Shown here piece by piece: positions 16,853 through 24,909 of a stretch of 37,816 nt of DNA. The stretch is from Planctomycetota bacterium. Its GTDB lineage: Bacteria > Planctomycetota > Phycisphaerae > WQYP01. Within the stretch, counting starts at the first letter, position 1. Every line of letters begins with the position of its first letter. The DNA lies in contig JAJZCR010000030.1 of the NCBI GenBank assembly GCA_021851715.1, positions 1-37,816 on the forward strand, in the 5' to 3' direction. A program made the position numbers and the translations under genes. The notes under the pieces are model-generated. The model had not been told where the DNA came from, made no database searches, and was given only the letters and a program-made list of their open reading frames with translations.

Positions 16853-18292
16853 TTATTCCAGATACACCTGATCTCCGGCGGAAATGGGCGGAATATCGGA
16901 CTTTCTGTCCAAAACATCCTGTGGATACAAGGCAAAGGATGGGGCGATTTCGATGATGCAATCGGGCGTGCCATCGGTCCGGCGGGGAATCTCAACGCCG
17001 GCTGCTGCCAGCCACGCGACGTTGCGAATATTGGTTATTTCGCGGGAGGATACCACCGAATCAATACCTGTGGGGGCTTTGATCGGGGCGAATTCGTCGC
17101 CGCGACTGGTTTCATAAATGATAGAACGAGCCGTGAGGGGTAGCGCATCGAAAACGAAGGTTTCCATCTTAACCGCGTTAGGCTGGTCTGGTTTTATGGA
17201 TTGGCCGGAAATGGGATCAATACAAGGCACTTTTTTCTCCGCTCGATGATAGGGCAGAGCGAAGCCGTGGTCATTGAGTGATTCCACAAAATCGCGGCGC
17301 ATCGCATGAAGGGCAATGCTGCCAGCACGAAACCTAAGTTCGCCGTTGGGCAGTCGTTGTTCAGCGAGAGAATCGGGCAGATCGGAATATTCGATAACCG
17401 TCAGTTTGCCGTTTACGAGACAGAAATTGCCGAGTTTCTCCTTGCCGAAGGCCTTGGGCAGCATTTTGCTCGACATCTGGGCCTCGTCCAGATCATGCAG
17501 GCCGATAAAGAGAGGATCAATACAGCGGACAATGGGGTTATCTACCTGGAAATAGCTGATTTGCTCAATCCCTCGACGTCGCATATCCGTCAATGCTCCG
17601 CTTTTATGTAACGCTAAAAGCGATCCGCCATGTCCATTCGGTGATAAGGCGAGGCTGGCCGGTGTTTCCAGCAAGGCTTTACCGTCAAAACCAATAGCGG
17701 GCAGCATGTCTTGCGGAAAGAACATCACCTGCTGCGGATTCAGATGAAAGTATTGATGGCTTTCCCAGAAACTGACTGTAGCTGCATGGTTGATAGGGCT
17801 GGTCATAACATACAATGGAATCGAGCGGCCATAACGTTTAGCCAAGGCCATGAGAAATTCGGCAAAGCATTGGAAAAGGGGTTTTTGACGCACGGGCGTG
17901 GCCGGGAACGTTCCCTTGGGGCCGTCCCAGCCAAGTCGAGTGCCTTGGCCGCCAGCCACAACGAAGGCGGCAATTTTTCCTTGGCGCAGCAAGTCTTCGC
18001 CACGGGCAAAGGCCTTGCGGTATTTTTGCTGTTGAGCAGCATCGTTAGGTACGTACGGGTAAACGGTGGGGGGGGACAGATCGGCTGGAATTTTCCAGGC
18101 CTGAGGCTTGAGTACGACGGACTGCACCAACTGGTGTACCAGCGGCCAGTCGAGAGAGGCTATCTGCCGGTCAAGTTCCAATTTTTCCGGCGAGGATAGG
18201 CGGTGGTAAAAGTTCATGAGATGTTGTTGGCCGAACTGCCCCAGCAGGTTTGACAATGCCTGGTGATCGGGAGGCGGTGGAACTGGTTGCAT
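16853..18292 (-). CDS. UDP-N-acetylhexosamine pyrophosphorylase (UAP1/UDPGP type)
   Basis: This 479-residue enzyme of the eukaryote-like UDPGP family is not GlmU-like. It makes UDP-sugars from UTP and a sugar 1-phosphate, most likely UDP-GlcNAc or UDP-GalNAc. The nucleotide loop is VAGGQGTRLGWDGPKG (about 112-127). Further family motifs are SPNGHGGSLLAL, YFQVDNPIVRCIDP (uridine and metal site) and KMETFVFDALP. The N-terminal helix pair (LLGQFGQQHLMNFYHRLS) is also typical of UAP1, which supports the ATG at 18292, with AAGGG upstream. UDP-GlcNAc would feed cell-surface polysaccharide, for example the WecA-type enzyme at 30147-31265. It overlaps a small membrane-protein gene by 122 bp. Confidence 0.88.
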   Translation of the reverse strand: MQPVPPPPDHQALSNLLGQFGQQHLMNFYHRLSSPEKLELDRQIASLDWPLVHQLVQSVVLKPQAWKIPADLSPPTVYPYVPNDAAQQQKYRKAFARGEDLLRQGKIAAFVVAGGQGTRLGWDGPKGTFPATPVRQKPLFQCFAEFLMALAKRYGRSIPLYVMTSPINHAATVSFWESHQYFHLNPQQVMFFPQDMLPAIGFDGKALLETPASLALSPNGHGGSLLALHKSGALTDMRRRGIEQISYFQVDNPIVRCIDPLFIGLHDLDEAQMSSKMLPKAFGKEKLGNFCLVNGKLTVIEYSDLPDSLAEQRLPNGELRFRAGSIALHAMRRDFVESLNDHGFALPYHRAEKKVPCIDPISGQSIKPDQPNAVKMETFVFDALPLTARSIIYETSRGDEFAPIKAPTGIDSVVSSREITNIRNVAWLAAAGVEIPRRTDGTPDCIIEIAPSFALYPQDVLDRKSDIPPISAGDQVYLE

Positions 18293-18515
18293 GATAAACC
18301 CTTACAAGCGAATTTACGATGGGGAGTTTATCCGAACCGGGCGTAATTCCCAACAGCAATAGCACCAGAAGAGTCATCCCGATGGCGGGGGTCATCAGCA
18401 CAATGAAGCTTAGCCAGTGCAGAGGATGAAGAATGTGGAAGACCTTCTCACTGGGATTGGCAGTGGGTTCCTGCCCGCGATAACCGAAAGCGTCAATGGG
18501 GCGGAGGTGTATCAT
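18171..18515 (-). CDS. Small single-pass membrane protein overlapping the pyrophosphorylase gene
   Basis: This 114-residue ORF starts with ATG at 18515 and has a near-perfect SD (AAGGAG, eight bases away). It encodes a polar N-terminus, one strong hydrophobic stretch (residues about 35-57, SFIVLMTPAIGMTLLVLLLLG) and a Pro/Ser-rich tail. The last 40 residues overlap the first 122 bp of the pyrophosphorylase gene in another frame. Either this overlap is genuine or the true coding part is only the first 70 residues. I do not recognise a family. The SD and membrane segment argue for a real product; the long overlap argues against the tail being conserved. Confidence 0.5.
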   Translation of the reverse strand: MIHLRPIDAFGYRGQEPTANPSEKVFHILHPLHWLSFIVLMTPAIGMTLLVLLLLGITPGSDKLPIVNSLVRVYHATSSTASRSPGIVKPAGAVRPTTSHELLPPPILAGKIGT

Positions 18516-19057
18516 TTTTCGACTCCTTAATTAAATGGGCCAACACCTGTACACAACCAAAATTGAGCCTTATTGGAAGCTCCCGTTACTTTGTTTTGGC
18601 CTGCCCTTCCGGACCACCCGCACGGGTGAGCCAGACCTTGTTGCGGCAGGTCGGCCTTGGGCTATCTCATCGCCCACAGATAGGCATTGCAATTGGCGTG
18701 CCAAACTCATAAAATCGACCCTTGGCGGGGGAAAATAGCTAAACACGGTGACTTTGTGGGCATTGTGCTGGGGAAGATCAAGATGCCATGCTTCCGTACC
18801 CACGCGCAGGAAGCGGTTTGCCATGTCATTTGCCGGTAACCCACGGCTATATTCACGGCGGATATTGAATGCTTTTCTTTCGCCTTTGGTCTTGCATTTG
18901 AACCAGATGATTTTATGGACGCTGGCAATAGAAGTGGTTCTCGCGTACACTACTTTGCCTCAATTTCCGGCAGGATGCCGCAAAGGCCCATCGGGTCAAT
19001 GTTGCAATCCGCGGAAAGCGGGGTGGTTGGTTTGACTTAAAAAAAAAGAGGTGTGCA
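18516..19057. other. 542-bp gap without a supported gene, upstream of rpmI
   Basis: No tRNA or known leader RNA is recognisable here, and infC, the usual gene before rpmI, is absent. A minus-strand frame from GTG 18950 to 18570 (126 codons) has a GAGG seven bases upstream and a fairly natural N-terminal half (HKIIWFKCKTKGERKAF), but its end becomes Arg/Gly/Pro-rich and no family fits. I give it about one chance in five of being real. The promoter of rpmI-rplT must lie here, but no box pair stands out. Confidence 0.4.
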
Positions 19058-19261
19058 TTGCCAAAAATGAAAACCCACAAGGGAATCAAAAAACGGGTAA
19101 AGGTGACGGCAACTGGGAAAATAAAATTTCACCGGCATAACAAGGGTCATTTGCAGAGCCATAAATCGGGGAATCGTCGCCGGCGTTTGCGCGGCACGAC
19201 CACGATCACAGGGCCTTATGCCACCAAGATGATAACCCTGCTCGGGCCGGGGGCTCGTTAA
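19058..19261 (+). CDS. rpmI: Large-subunit ribosomal protein bL35
   Basis: This 67-residue, very basic protein matches bL35 over its whole length (PKMKTHKGIKKRVKVTATGK, then HNKGHLQSHKSGNRRRRLRG), a component of the 50S subunit. It starts at TTG (19058) with AGAGGTG upstream; the family always begins right before this PKMKTHK motif, which fixes the start. The usual partner rplT follows after 82 bp. infC, which normally precedes it, is not in the window. Confidence 0.96.
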   Translation: MPKMKTHKGIKKRVKVTATGKIKFHRHNKGHLQSHKSGNRRRRLRGTTTITGPYATKMITLLGPGAR

Positions 19262-19295
19262 AAGCCGGCCGCAGCCAGTGTGGTGATGCGGCTTT
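19261..19295 (+). promoter_or_regulatory. Inverted repeats between rpmI and rplT
   Basis: Two mutually exclusive stems overlap: AAAGCCG (19261-19267) with CGGCTTT (19289-19295), and GCCGCA (19268-19273) with TGCGGC (19287-19292). Only three T follow, so this is a possible weak attenuator or L20-type control element rather than a clear terminator. Confidence 0.35.
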
Positions 19296-19343
19296 AAGGA
19301 TAAAGAAAAACGTTAAGACAGTAATTTTGCACAGGGGTGTAAT

Positions 19344-19712
19344 ATGCCACGAGTAAGAATTGGGGCGGCACGTAAACAGCGGCACAAACGATTGCTGAAA
19401 CGCGCGAAGGGTTTTGTCGGCGGGCGGAGCAAACTCTATAAGACGGCCCATGAAACATTGCTGCGGGCGGGTGCCAACCGGTTCAGCGGGCGCAAGGAAA
19501 AGAAGCGGGACTACCGCGCATTGTGGATTACGCGGTTGAATGCCGCAGCTACGCAGCGCGGCTTGCGTTACAGCCAGTTCATTGACGGCCTGGCCAAGGC
19601 CAAGATTACGCTTAACCGCAAGAGCCTGAGTGAACTTGCCATTGCGGATCCGGCGGCGTTTGACCAAATTGCGGCCAAGGCTCGCGACGCCCTGGGGCTG
19701 GTGGCGGCCTAA
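19344..19712 (+). CDS. rplT: Large-subunit ribosomal protein bL20
   Basis: This 122-residue protein matches bL20 end to end (MPRVRIGAARKQRHKRLLKRAKGF, then the globular half with LWITRLNAAATQRGLRYSQFI). It binds 23S rRNA early in 50S assembly and in other bacteria also represses its own operon. The ATG at 19344 has AGGGGTG upstream. pheS follows after 93 bp, the same order as in many bacteria. Confidence 0.97.
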   Translation: MPRVRIGAARKQRHKRLLKRAKGFVGGRSKLYKTAHETLLRAGANRFSGRKEKKRDYRALWITRLNAAATQRGLRYSQFIDGLAKAKITLNRKSLSELAIADPAAFDQIAAKARDALGLVAA

Positions 19713-19805
19713 TTGTCGTGCAGTTGCACCTCTGCCTGTGGGAAGCTCAATCCACGGTCGGTTGCCGGAAAAATTGCCACGCCATTTTCAAACTGATGAC
19801 GAACC

Positions 19806-20816
19806 ATGGACTTGGAACATCTGTTAAGTTCTGCCCGCACGGAACTCTCTGCGATTTCTTCACCAGAGCAGTTGGAGGCCTTTCGCGTAAAGTATCTGGG
19901 CACCAAGGGGTTGCTCAAGGAGGCCAGTGATCATCTGCGCACCATGCCTCCGGAAGGCAAGCGAGTCTTTGGGCAGCAGCTCAACACCGTCAAAGCCGCG
20001 ATAACAAAAGAATTTGAAGGATGTCAGGCTCGAACCGGTTCTAACCCGGAGCCGACCGGTCCGCTGGTGGATGTCACCGAGCCGGGGTCGCTGAAGTTTG
20101 ACCATTACCAGCCCGGCTCGCTGCATTTGATCGGACAAACCATTGATCGGCTGATTGATCTGTTTGCGATGATGGGATTTGCGGTGGCCAGTGGTCCGGA
20201 ACTGGAAGACGAATTTCATAATTTTGAGGCCCTGAATGTGCCGCTGACGCATCCGGCCCGTGATCCGCTGGATAATTTTTATCTGGAAGGATCGGATGGT
20301 GCGCCTCTTTACATGATGCGTTCGCAAACCAGCAGTGTTCAGATACGGGTGCTGGAAAAGCAACGTCCGCCGATTCGTATTGTCGCTCCCGGCCGGGTGT
20401 ATCGCCCGGATACGGTGGATGCGACGCACAGCTACATGTTTCATCAATTGGAGGGGTTGGTCGTGGATGAACATGTTACGATGGTGGATCTTAAAACATG
20501 TATCGATCAGTTTGCCCGCGGCTTCTTCGGGGCGGAGGTAAAAACCCGTTTCCGGCCCAGCTTTTTCCCGTTTACCGAACCGAGTGCGGAATTTGATGTG
20601 AGCTTTGAGTTCGCCGATGGTTCCACAAAATGGATGGAACTGGGCGGGTGCGGCATGGTGGACCCCAACGTGTTGCGGATGGTGAACGTGGATCCGGAAA
20701 AATATGCCGGTTTTGCCTTCGGGCTGGGGATTGAGCGCGTGGCCATGCGGCGGCACGGAGTGGAGGACATTCGGGCCTTTTATGAAAATGATCTGCGATT
20801 TCTGCGGCAGTTTTAA
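19806..20816 (+). CDS. pheS: Phenylalanine-tRNA ligase alpha subunit
   Basis: This 336-residue class II aminoacyl-tRNA synthetase subunit charges tRNA-Phe together with PheT. An N-terminal helical hairpin (1-85) is followed by the catalytic domain with GFAVASGPELEDEFHNFEAL, APGRVYRPDTVDATHS (motif 2), FRPSFFPFTEPSAE and GLGIERVAMRRHG (motif 3). Length fits bacterial PheS. The start at 19806 lacks a strong SD but gives the family N-terminus. pheT is not downstream: an amidase gene follows after 133 bp, so the beta subunit must be encoded elsewhere. Confidence 0.96.
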   Translation: MDLEHLLSSARTELSAISSPEQLEAFRVKYLGTKGLLKEASDHLRTMPPEGKRVFGQQLNTVKAAITKEFEGCQARTGSNPEPTGPLVDVTEPGSLKFDHYQPGSLHLIGQTIDRLIDLFAMMGFAVASGPELEDEFHNFEALNVPLTHPARDPLDNFYLEGSDGAPLYMMRSQTSSVQIRVLEKQRPPIRIVAPGRVYRPDTVDATHSYMFHQLEGLVVDEHVTMVDLKTCIDQFARGFFGAEVKTRFRPSFFPFTEPSAEFDVSFEFADGSTKWMELGGCGMVDPNVLRMVNVDPEKYAGFAFGLGIERVAMRRHGVEDIRAFYENDLRFLRQF

Positions 20817-20850
20817 CGGTGAAACGCTGCCACAGGCTGACGTCGGCAGA

Positions 20851-20880
20851 TTCACAATTTTATGAAAGGCGCAATATAAT
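20851..20880 (+). promoter_or_regulatory. Strong candidate sigma-70 promoter for the aguB-aguA unit
   Basis: TTCACA (20851-20856) and a perfect TATAAT (20875-20880) are separated by 18 bases. A start near 20887 would leave a leader of about 63 nt before the ATG at 20950. It separates the translation genes from the agmatine genes. Confidence 0.55.
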
Positions 20881-20949
20881 TTTACGCTGAAGCAAAGCCG
20901 CGGCTTGAAAATCCCGACAGGGTGAATTGGTCAGCAACAGGAAACCACG

Positions 20950-21834
20950 ATGGCACGCACGGAAAAATTCAGGGTAGGTCTGCTGCAGATGAGCTGCGTG
21001 GATCATGCAGCAACGAATATGGACAAGGCGGTTGCGCTCATTCGGCAGGCGGCCCAACGCGGTGCGCAGGTGATCTGCACGCAGGAACTCTTTCGCAGCT
21101 TGTATTTCTGCCAGACCCAGGATTTACAGCTTTTTGACCTGGCGGAAACCATTCCGGGGCCGTCCACGGAAGTTTTCGGGCGGCTGGCCAAAGAACTGGG
21201 CGTGGTGCTGGTGGCGTCGCTCTTTGAAAAGCGGGCGGCGGGAATTTATCACAATACCGCAGCGGTATTGGATGCGGACGGATCTTTGCTGGGGCTGTAC
21301 CGCAAGATGCACATTCCGGATGATCCGCTTTATTTTGAAAAATATTATTTTACCCCCGGCGATCTGGGCTTTAAGGCCTTCGACACACGGTTTGGCCGCC
21401 TGGGGGTGTTGATCTGCTGGGACCAATGGTATCCGGAGGCAGCTCGGCTAACGACCATGCAGGATGTAAGCGTACTGTTTTACCCGACGGCCATCGGCTG
21501 GCATCCACGGGAAAAGGCGGAATTTGGTGAAGACCAGGTTAGCGCCTGGCAAACCATGCAGCGATCACATGCGATTGCCAACGGCGTATACGTAGCGGCG
21601 GTCAACCGCGTGGGCCATGAAGGGGCGGCGGGCGGCGGGATTGAATTTTTCGGCAGTTCATTTATCTGTGATCCGTTCGGACGGGTGCTGGAGCAGGCGG
21701 GGCGGCAGGAAGAAGAAATATTAATTGCTGAAATTGATCCTGCCCAGCAGGAAATCACGCGACGCAATTGGCCGTTTTTTCGAGATCGGCGTATTGAGTA
21801 TTACGGCCCGCTGACCAGACGTTTTGGCGACTAA
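20950..21834 (+). CDS. aguB: N-carbamoylputrescine amidohydrolase
   Basis: This 294-residue nitrilase-superfamily enzyme hydrolyses N-carbamoylputrescine to putrescine, CO2 and ammonia. The catalytic triad is visible: E46 (CTQELFRS), K119 (YRKMHIPDDP) and C156 (LICWDQWYPEAA). The loop DDPLYFEKYYFTPGD and the end IEYYGPLT are typical of AguB rather than other carbon-nitrogen hydrolases. The ATG has AGGA seven bases upstream. Agmatine deiminase, the enzyme of the preceding step, is encoded 69 bp downstream, which strongly supports the assignment. Confidence 0.94.
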   Translation: MARTEKFRVGLLQMSCVDHAATNMDKAVALIRQAAQRGAQVICTQELFRSLYFCQTQDLQLFDLAETIPGPSTEVFGRLAKELGVVLVASLFEKRAAGIYHNTAAVLDADGSLLGLYRKMHIPDDPLYFEKYYFTPGDLGFKAFDTRFGRLGVLICWDQWYPEAARLTTMQDVSVLFYPTAIGWHPREKAEFGEDQVSAWQTMQRSHAIANGVYVAAVNRVGHEGAAGGGIEFFGSSFICDPFGRVLEQAGRQEEEILIAEIDPAQQEITRRNWPFFRDRRIEYYGPLTRRFGD

Positions 21835-21903
21835 CATCCGTGGGTGACGCATGGGCGGCCGGGTCGGCTGTAAGCCTGGGCCCAGCGGCTATCGAAAGAT
21901 TTT

Positions 21904-23016
21904 ATGGGCACCACGCACCAGCACAATACCCTTCCCGCCAAGCTTGGATTTTCCATGCCCGCTGAGTGGGATCGCCATGCCGCCACATGGCTGGCCTGGC
22001 CGCACCACCGGGCGGATTGGCCGGGGAAATTTGGCCCGATTCCGTGGATATTTGCAGAAATTGTACGTTTGATCGCCGCCGGGGAATTGGTGCATATTCT
22101 GGTGCAAAATGCCGCCGAGCGTTCGCTGGCCAGGAAAACACTGGCTCGAAACCATGGCGAAGATGCTGGAAACGTCCGCTTTCACGTTCTTCCGACGGAT
22201 CGCATCTGGACGAGAGATTCCGGACCGACCATGGTACGTCGTGGCCGGGGTGCCGCAGCTCAAGTGGCGGCTGTCGGCTGGCGGTTTAACGCCTGGGCGA
22301 AGTACAAAAATTACCTCCTGGATCAGCACGTACCACGGTTTATCGCCCGAAAAGCCACTCTGGCCCTGTACCAGCCGATGGTGAAGGGGACGGATGGAAA
22401 ACCGCGGCGTTTTGTGCTCGAAGGCGGCAGCATAGATGTCAACGGATCGGGCTGTGTTTTAACTACGGAAGAATGTCTGCTTTCGTCCAGACAACAGCGC
22501 AATCCCGGACTGGATCAGGCGGGAGTGGAACAGACTCTCTGTGATTTTCTGGGGGTGCAGAAAGTGCTGTGGCTGGGGCAGGGCATCGCCGGTGATGATA
22601 CGCACGGTCATATTGACGATACGGCCCGGTTTACTGGTCGATCCACCATTGTCGCGTGTGTCGAGCAGAATCGGCAGGATCCCAACTATGAGCCCCTGAT
22701 GGAAAATATGCGGCGGCTGCGAAAAATGCGCGATCATCGCGGACGCCCCTTTGATGTGGCGGAACTGCCCATGCCCAAGCCGGTGATTTTTGACGGGCAG
22801 CGGCTGCCGGCCAGTTATGCCAATTTTTATGTCTGCAACGCCGGGGTGCTGGTGCCGGTATTTAATGATCCGGCGGATGGTGCGGCACTAAAGGTGCTAG
22901 AGGCGTGTTTTACCGATCGGCCGGTGATACCCGTTTATTGCCGCGATTTGGCCTGGGGCCTGGGCACGTTACACTGCATGACGCAGCAGCAGCCGGCTGC
23001 AGTTGAAGGGGAATAG
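21904..23016 (+). CDS. aguA: Agmatine deiminase
   Basis: This 370-residue enzyme of the guanidino-modifying (PPADI-like) fold converts agmatine to N-carbamoylputrescine and ammonia. Motifs: MPAEWDRHAATWLAWPHH at the start, WTRDSGPTMV, LEGGSIDVNG, GDDTHGHIDD and the nucleophile C358 in GTLHCMTQQQP. Length fits the family. The first ATG has only a weak SD (GAAAGAT). With aguB it makes a complete two-step route from agmatine to putrescine; arginine decarboxylase is not in the window. Confidence 0.95.
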   Translation: MGTTHQHNTLPAKLGFSMPAEWDRHAATWLAWPHHRADWPGKFGPIPWIFAEIVRLIAAGELVHILVQNAAERSLARKTLARNHGEDAGNVRFHVLPTDRIWTRDSGPTMVRRGRGAAAQVAAVGWRFNAWAKYKNYLLDQHVPRFIARKATLALYQPMVKGTDGKPRRFVLEGGSIDVNGSGCVLTTEECLLSSRQQRNPGLDQAGVEQTLCDFLGVQKVLWLGQGIAGDDTHGHIDDTARFTGRSTIVACVEQNRQDPNYEPLMENMRRLRKMRDHRGRPFDVAELPMPKPVIFDGQRLPASYANFYVCNAGVLVPVFNDPADGAALKVLEACFTDRPVIPVYCRDLAWGLGTLHCMTQQQPAAVEGE

Positions 23017-23070
23017 CAGTTTCCACGCGGTCGGACAGGGCGTGCCGGTTGATCATAAAGGTGATATGTC

Positions 23071-23961
23071 ATGAGAATCTTAGTAACTGGTGGCGCGGGA
23101 TTTATTGGATCCAACCTGGCACATACGCTGGAGCAAAAAGGTCATGATGTGGTGGTGCTGGATAATTTTTTGTCCGGCAGTTTCCGCAACCTGGTTGAAT
23201 TCCACGGGGACGTGGTGGCCGGTGGATGCGATGTCCGGCCCGCGGGTCGCTTCGACATCATCAGCCATCAAGCTTCCATTACGGATACCACCGTAACGGA
23301 TCAAATGGCCATGATGCGCAACAATGTGGAAGGGTTTCGCACGGTACTTTCATGGGCGGCTGAATGGAAGGCGCGGGTGGTATGGGCGTCGTCGGCGGCG
23401 GTGTATGGGAATTTGCCGGCACCGATGCGTGAATCCATGAAGCCTTCGCCGCTGAATGTGTATGGTTATTCCAAGCTGGCCATGGAACATCTGGCTCGGC
23501 GATGGCACCAGGAAACAAAACTGCCGATTGTCGGCCTGCGTTATTTTAATGTGTACGGTCCGGGAGAAGGGCACAAGGGCAAATTTGCCTCCATGATTTA
23601 TCAACTCGCCCAGCAGATGAAAAAGGGGAACCGGCCACGAATTTTCCACGATGGGGGGCAAAGACGTGATTTTGTCTGGATTGGCGATGTGCTGGCGGCC
23701 AATCTGCTGGCCATGCAGGCCCAGGGTTGCCACGTATGCAATGTCGGCAGCGGGAAGGCGGAAAGTTTTAACACCGTCATTGCCGAACTCAACAGTGTGC
23801 TTAAGACCTGCCTGGAGCCGGATTATTTTCCGAATCCGTACGACTTTTTCCAGAAACACACCGAGGCGGATATTTCGCTCACTTGGGCCGCCCTGGGCTA
23901 CGCTCCGGAGGTTGGCTTGCAACAAGGCGTACAGCAGTATCATGCCTCCGGAGCCCTGTAA
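23071..23961 (+). CDS. NAD(P)-dependent sugar epimerase, HldD/RfaD-like
   Basis: This 296-residue extended short-chain dehydrogenase has the Rossmann motif GGAGFIGSNL (7-16), the SSAAVYG strand and the catalytic Y131-x-x-x-K135 (VYGYSKLAME). The later segments GHKGKFASMIYQLAQQMKKG, GGQRRDFVWIGDV and NPYDFFQKHTEADI resemble ADP-L-glycero-D-manno-heptose 6-epimerase (HldD), the last step of ADP-heptose supply for LPS core. The substrate is not proven, and UDP-sugar epimerases are alternatives. No other heptose gene is nearby. It lies 54 bp after aguA. A lipoprotein gene starts one base after its stop. Confidence 0.82.
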   Translation: MRILVTGGAGFIGSNLAHTLEQKGHDVVVLDNFLSGSFRNLVEFHGDVVAGGCDVRPAGRFDIISHQASITDTTVTDQMAMMRNNVEGFRTVLSWAAEWKARVVWASSAAVYGNLPAPMRESMKPSPLNVYGYSKLAMEHLARRWHQETKLPIVGLRYFNVYGPGEGHKGKFASMIYQLAQQMKKGNRPRIFHDGGQRRDFVWIGDVLAANLLAMQAQGCHVCNVGSGKAESFNTVIAELNSVLKTCLEPDYFPNPYDFFQKHTEADISLTWAALGYAPEVGLQQGVQQYHASGAL

Positions 23962-23962
23962 G

Positions 23963-24691
23963 ATGAACAAAAGACCGCAAGGTGGCTGCATCACGCAGGT
24001 GCCTAATGTGGCCGTGGTCTGGTTTTCGCCCACGTACATCTGTTTCCTCCTCGTGGCGGCTGCAATGCTATTACCGGCCGGATGCGCGGCCATCGTGCCT
24101 CCGAAAATGAAGGTTGGCCACGGCCCAACTTCCGGCCCTGCAGCCATTTCGCATTTCTTGGCGCAGTGGCCGAGGCCATCCTCGCGGTTGTTTACCGGTA
24201 CGTTGGTCATGGCCCATCAACACATCGTTGTCATGGGGTTATGGCGTTTTCGCTCGCCATGGAGTTTCCGGCTGGCTGTGGCCAGAAAAAATGGGCGGCT
24301 GCTTTTTGAGACGCGTGCCAATTGGGCCGGAGTGCATGTGTTGCGACTGCAACCGGGCTTTTCGAAGAATCTTGCCCTGGCGATCAGTCATGATATTTCC
24401 CTTGCCACGCGGTCGCCCCTGAGCCTGGGGGCCCTCCGTGTGGGACGACACCAGAGCCAGATTGTTGCCAGGGATGCGTGGGGGCATATCATCATCTGGC
24501 AGTTCGCGGGATCTGCGGGTCGCCTGCGGCAGATGCTGGTGCGTCGCCATACGGGCGATATTTTAACCGTGCAATATGGCCGCTATGGCTTGCGCGGTTG
24601 GCCGGGTGCGATGGCGTTTTATAGACCAGCCCTGGATTACGCGATGGCCATTCAATTCCGGCGCATCCAGCATCCATACCACCGGCGGTAA
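23963..24691 (+). CDS. Putative outer-membrane lipoprotein
   Basis: This 242-residue protein has a long n-region, a hydrophobic segment and lipobox LPAGC (Cys near residue 44: YICFLLVAAAMLLPAGC). The mature part has alternating short strands (TGTLVMAHQHIVVMGLWRF, FRLAVARKNGRLLFETRANW, HIIIWQFAG), compatible with an open beta-barrel or sandwich like LolB-type carriers, but similarity is not strong enough to name it. The ATG at 23963 follows the epimerase stop by one base, with GGAG upstream. Longer frames starting inside the epimerase gene are not credible. It may act in envelope lipid or LPS handling, judged only from position. Confidence 0.65.
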   Translation: MNKRPQGGCITQVPNVAVVWFSPTYICFLLVAAAMLLPAGCAAIVPPKMKVGHGPTSGPAAISHFLAQWPRPSSRLFTGTLVMAHQHIVVMGLWRFRSPWSFRLAVARKNGRLLFETRANWAGVHVLRLQPGFSKNLALAISHDISLATRSPLSLGALRVGRHQSQIVARDAWGHIIIWQFAGSAGRLRQMLVRRHTGDILTVQYGRYGLRGWPGAMAFYRPALDYAMAIQFRRIQHPYHRR

Positions 24692-24730
24692 AGTGATGAA
24701 CCTGTATTGTGCGGGCGGCAACTTGGCGGC

Positions 24731-24835
24731 TAGAGCAGTTCTCATCAATAATGTCGCATGTTTTAAGGTGATGTGTTGTTCTTTATGTACGAATATATAC
24801 CACACATGCGACAAGACTTTATGAGAACCGCTCTA
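24731..24835. mobile_element. MITE-like element with ~31-bp terminal inverted repeats, TA-flanked
   Basis: This is a 105-bp palindromic unit. The left arm (24731-24761) begins TAGAGCAGTTCTCAT and ends TGTCGCATGT. The right arm (24804-24835) is its inverse complement with few mismatches and one indel (TAGAGCGGTTCTCAT ... TTGTCGCATGT read inward). The about 42-bp centre is AT-rich, unlike the surroundings, and has no ORF. Both ends carry TA, the target duplication of Tc1/mariner-IS630 elements, so it looks like a non-autonomous derivative. It lies between two convergent genes, where it could also act as a bidirectional terminator. No transposase is in the window. Confidence 0.6.
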
Positions 24836-24909
24836 TCCTGGTAAAGTCCTTGCGCAGGGCCATGAACGCCGCCGTTATACAATTTTGCTCCTGGCGTGAC
24901 CGGGATGGG

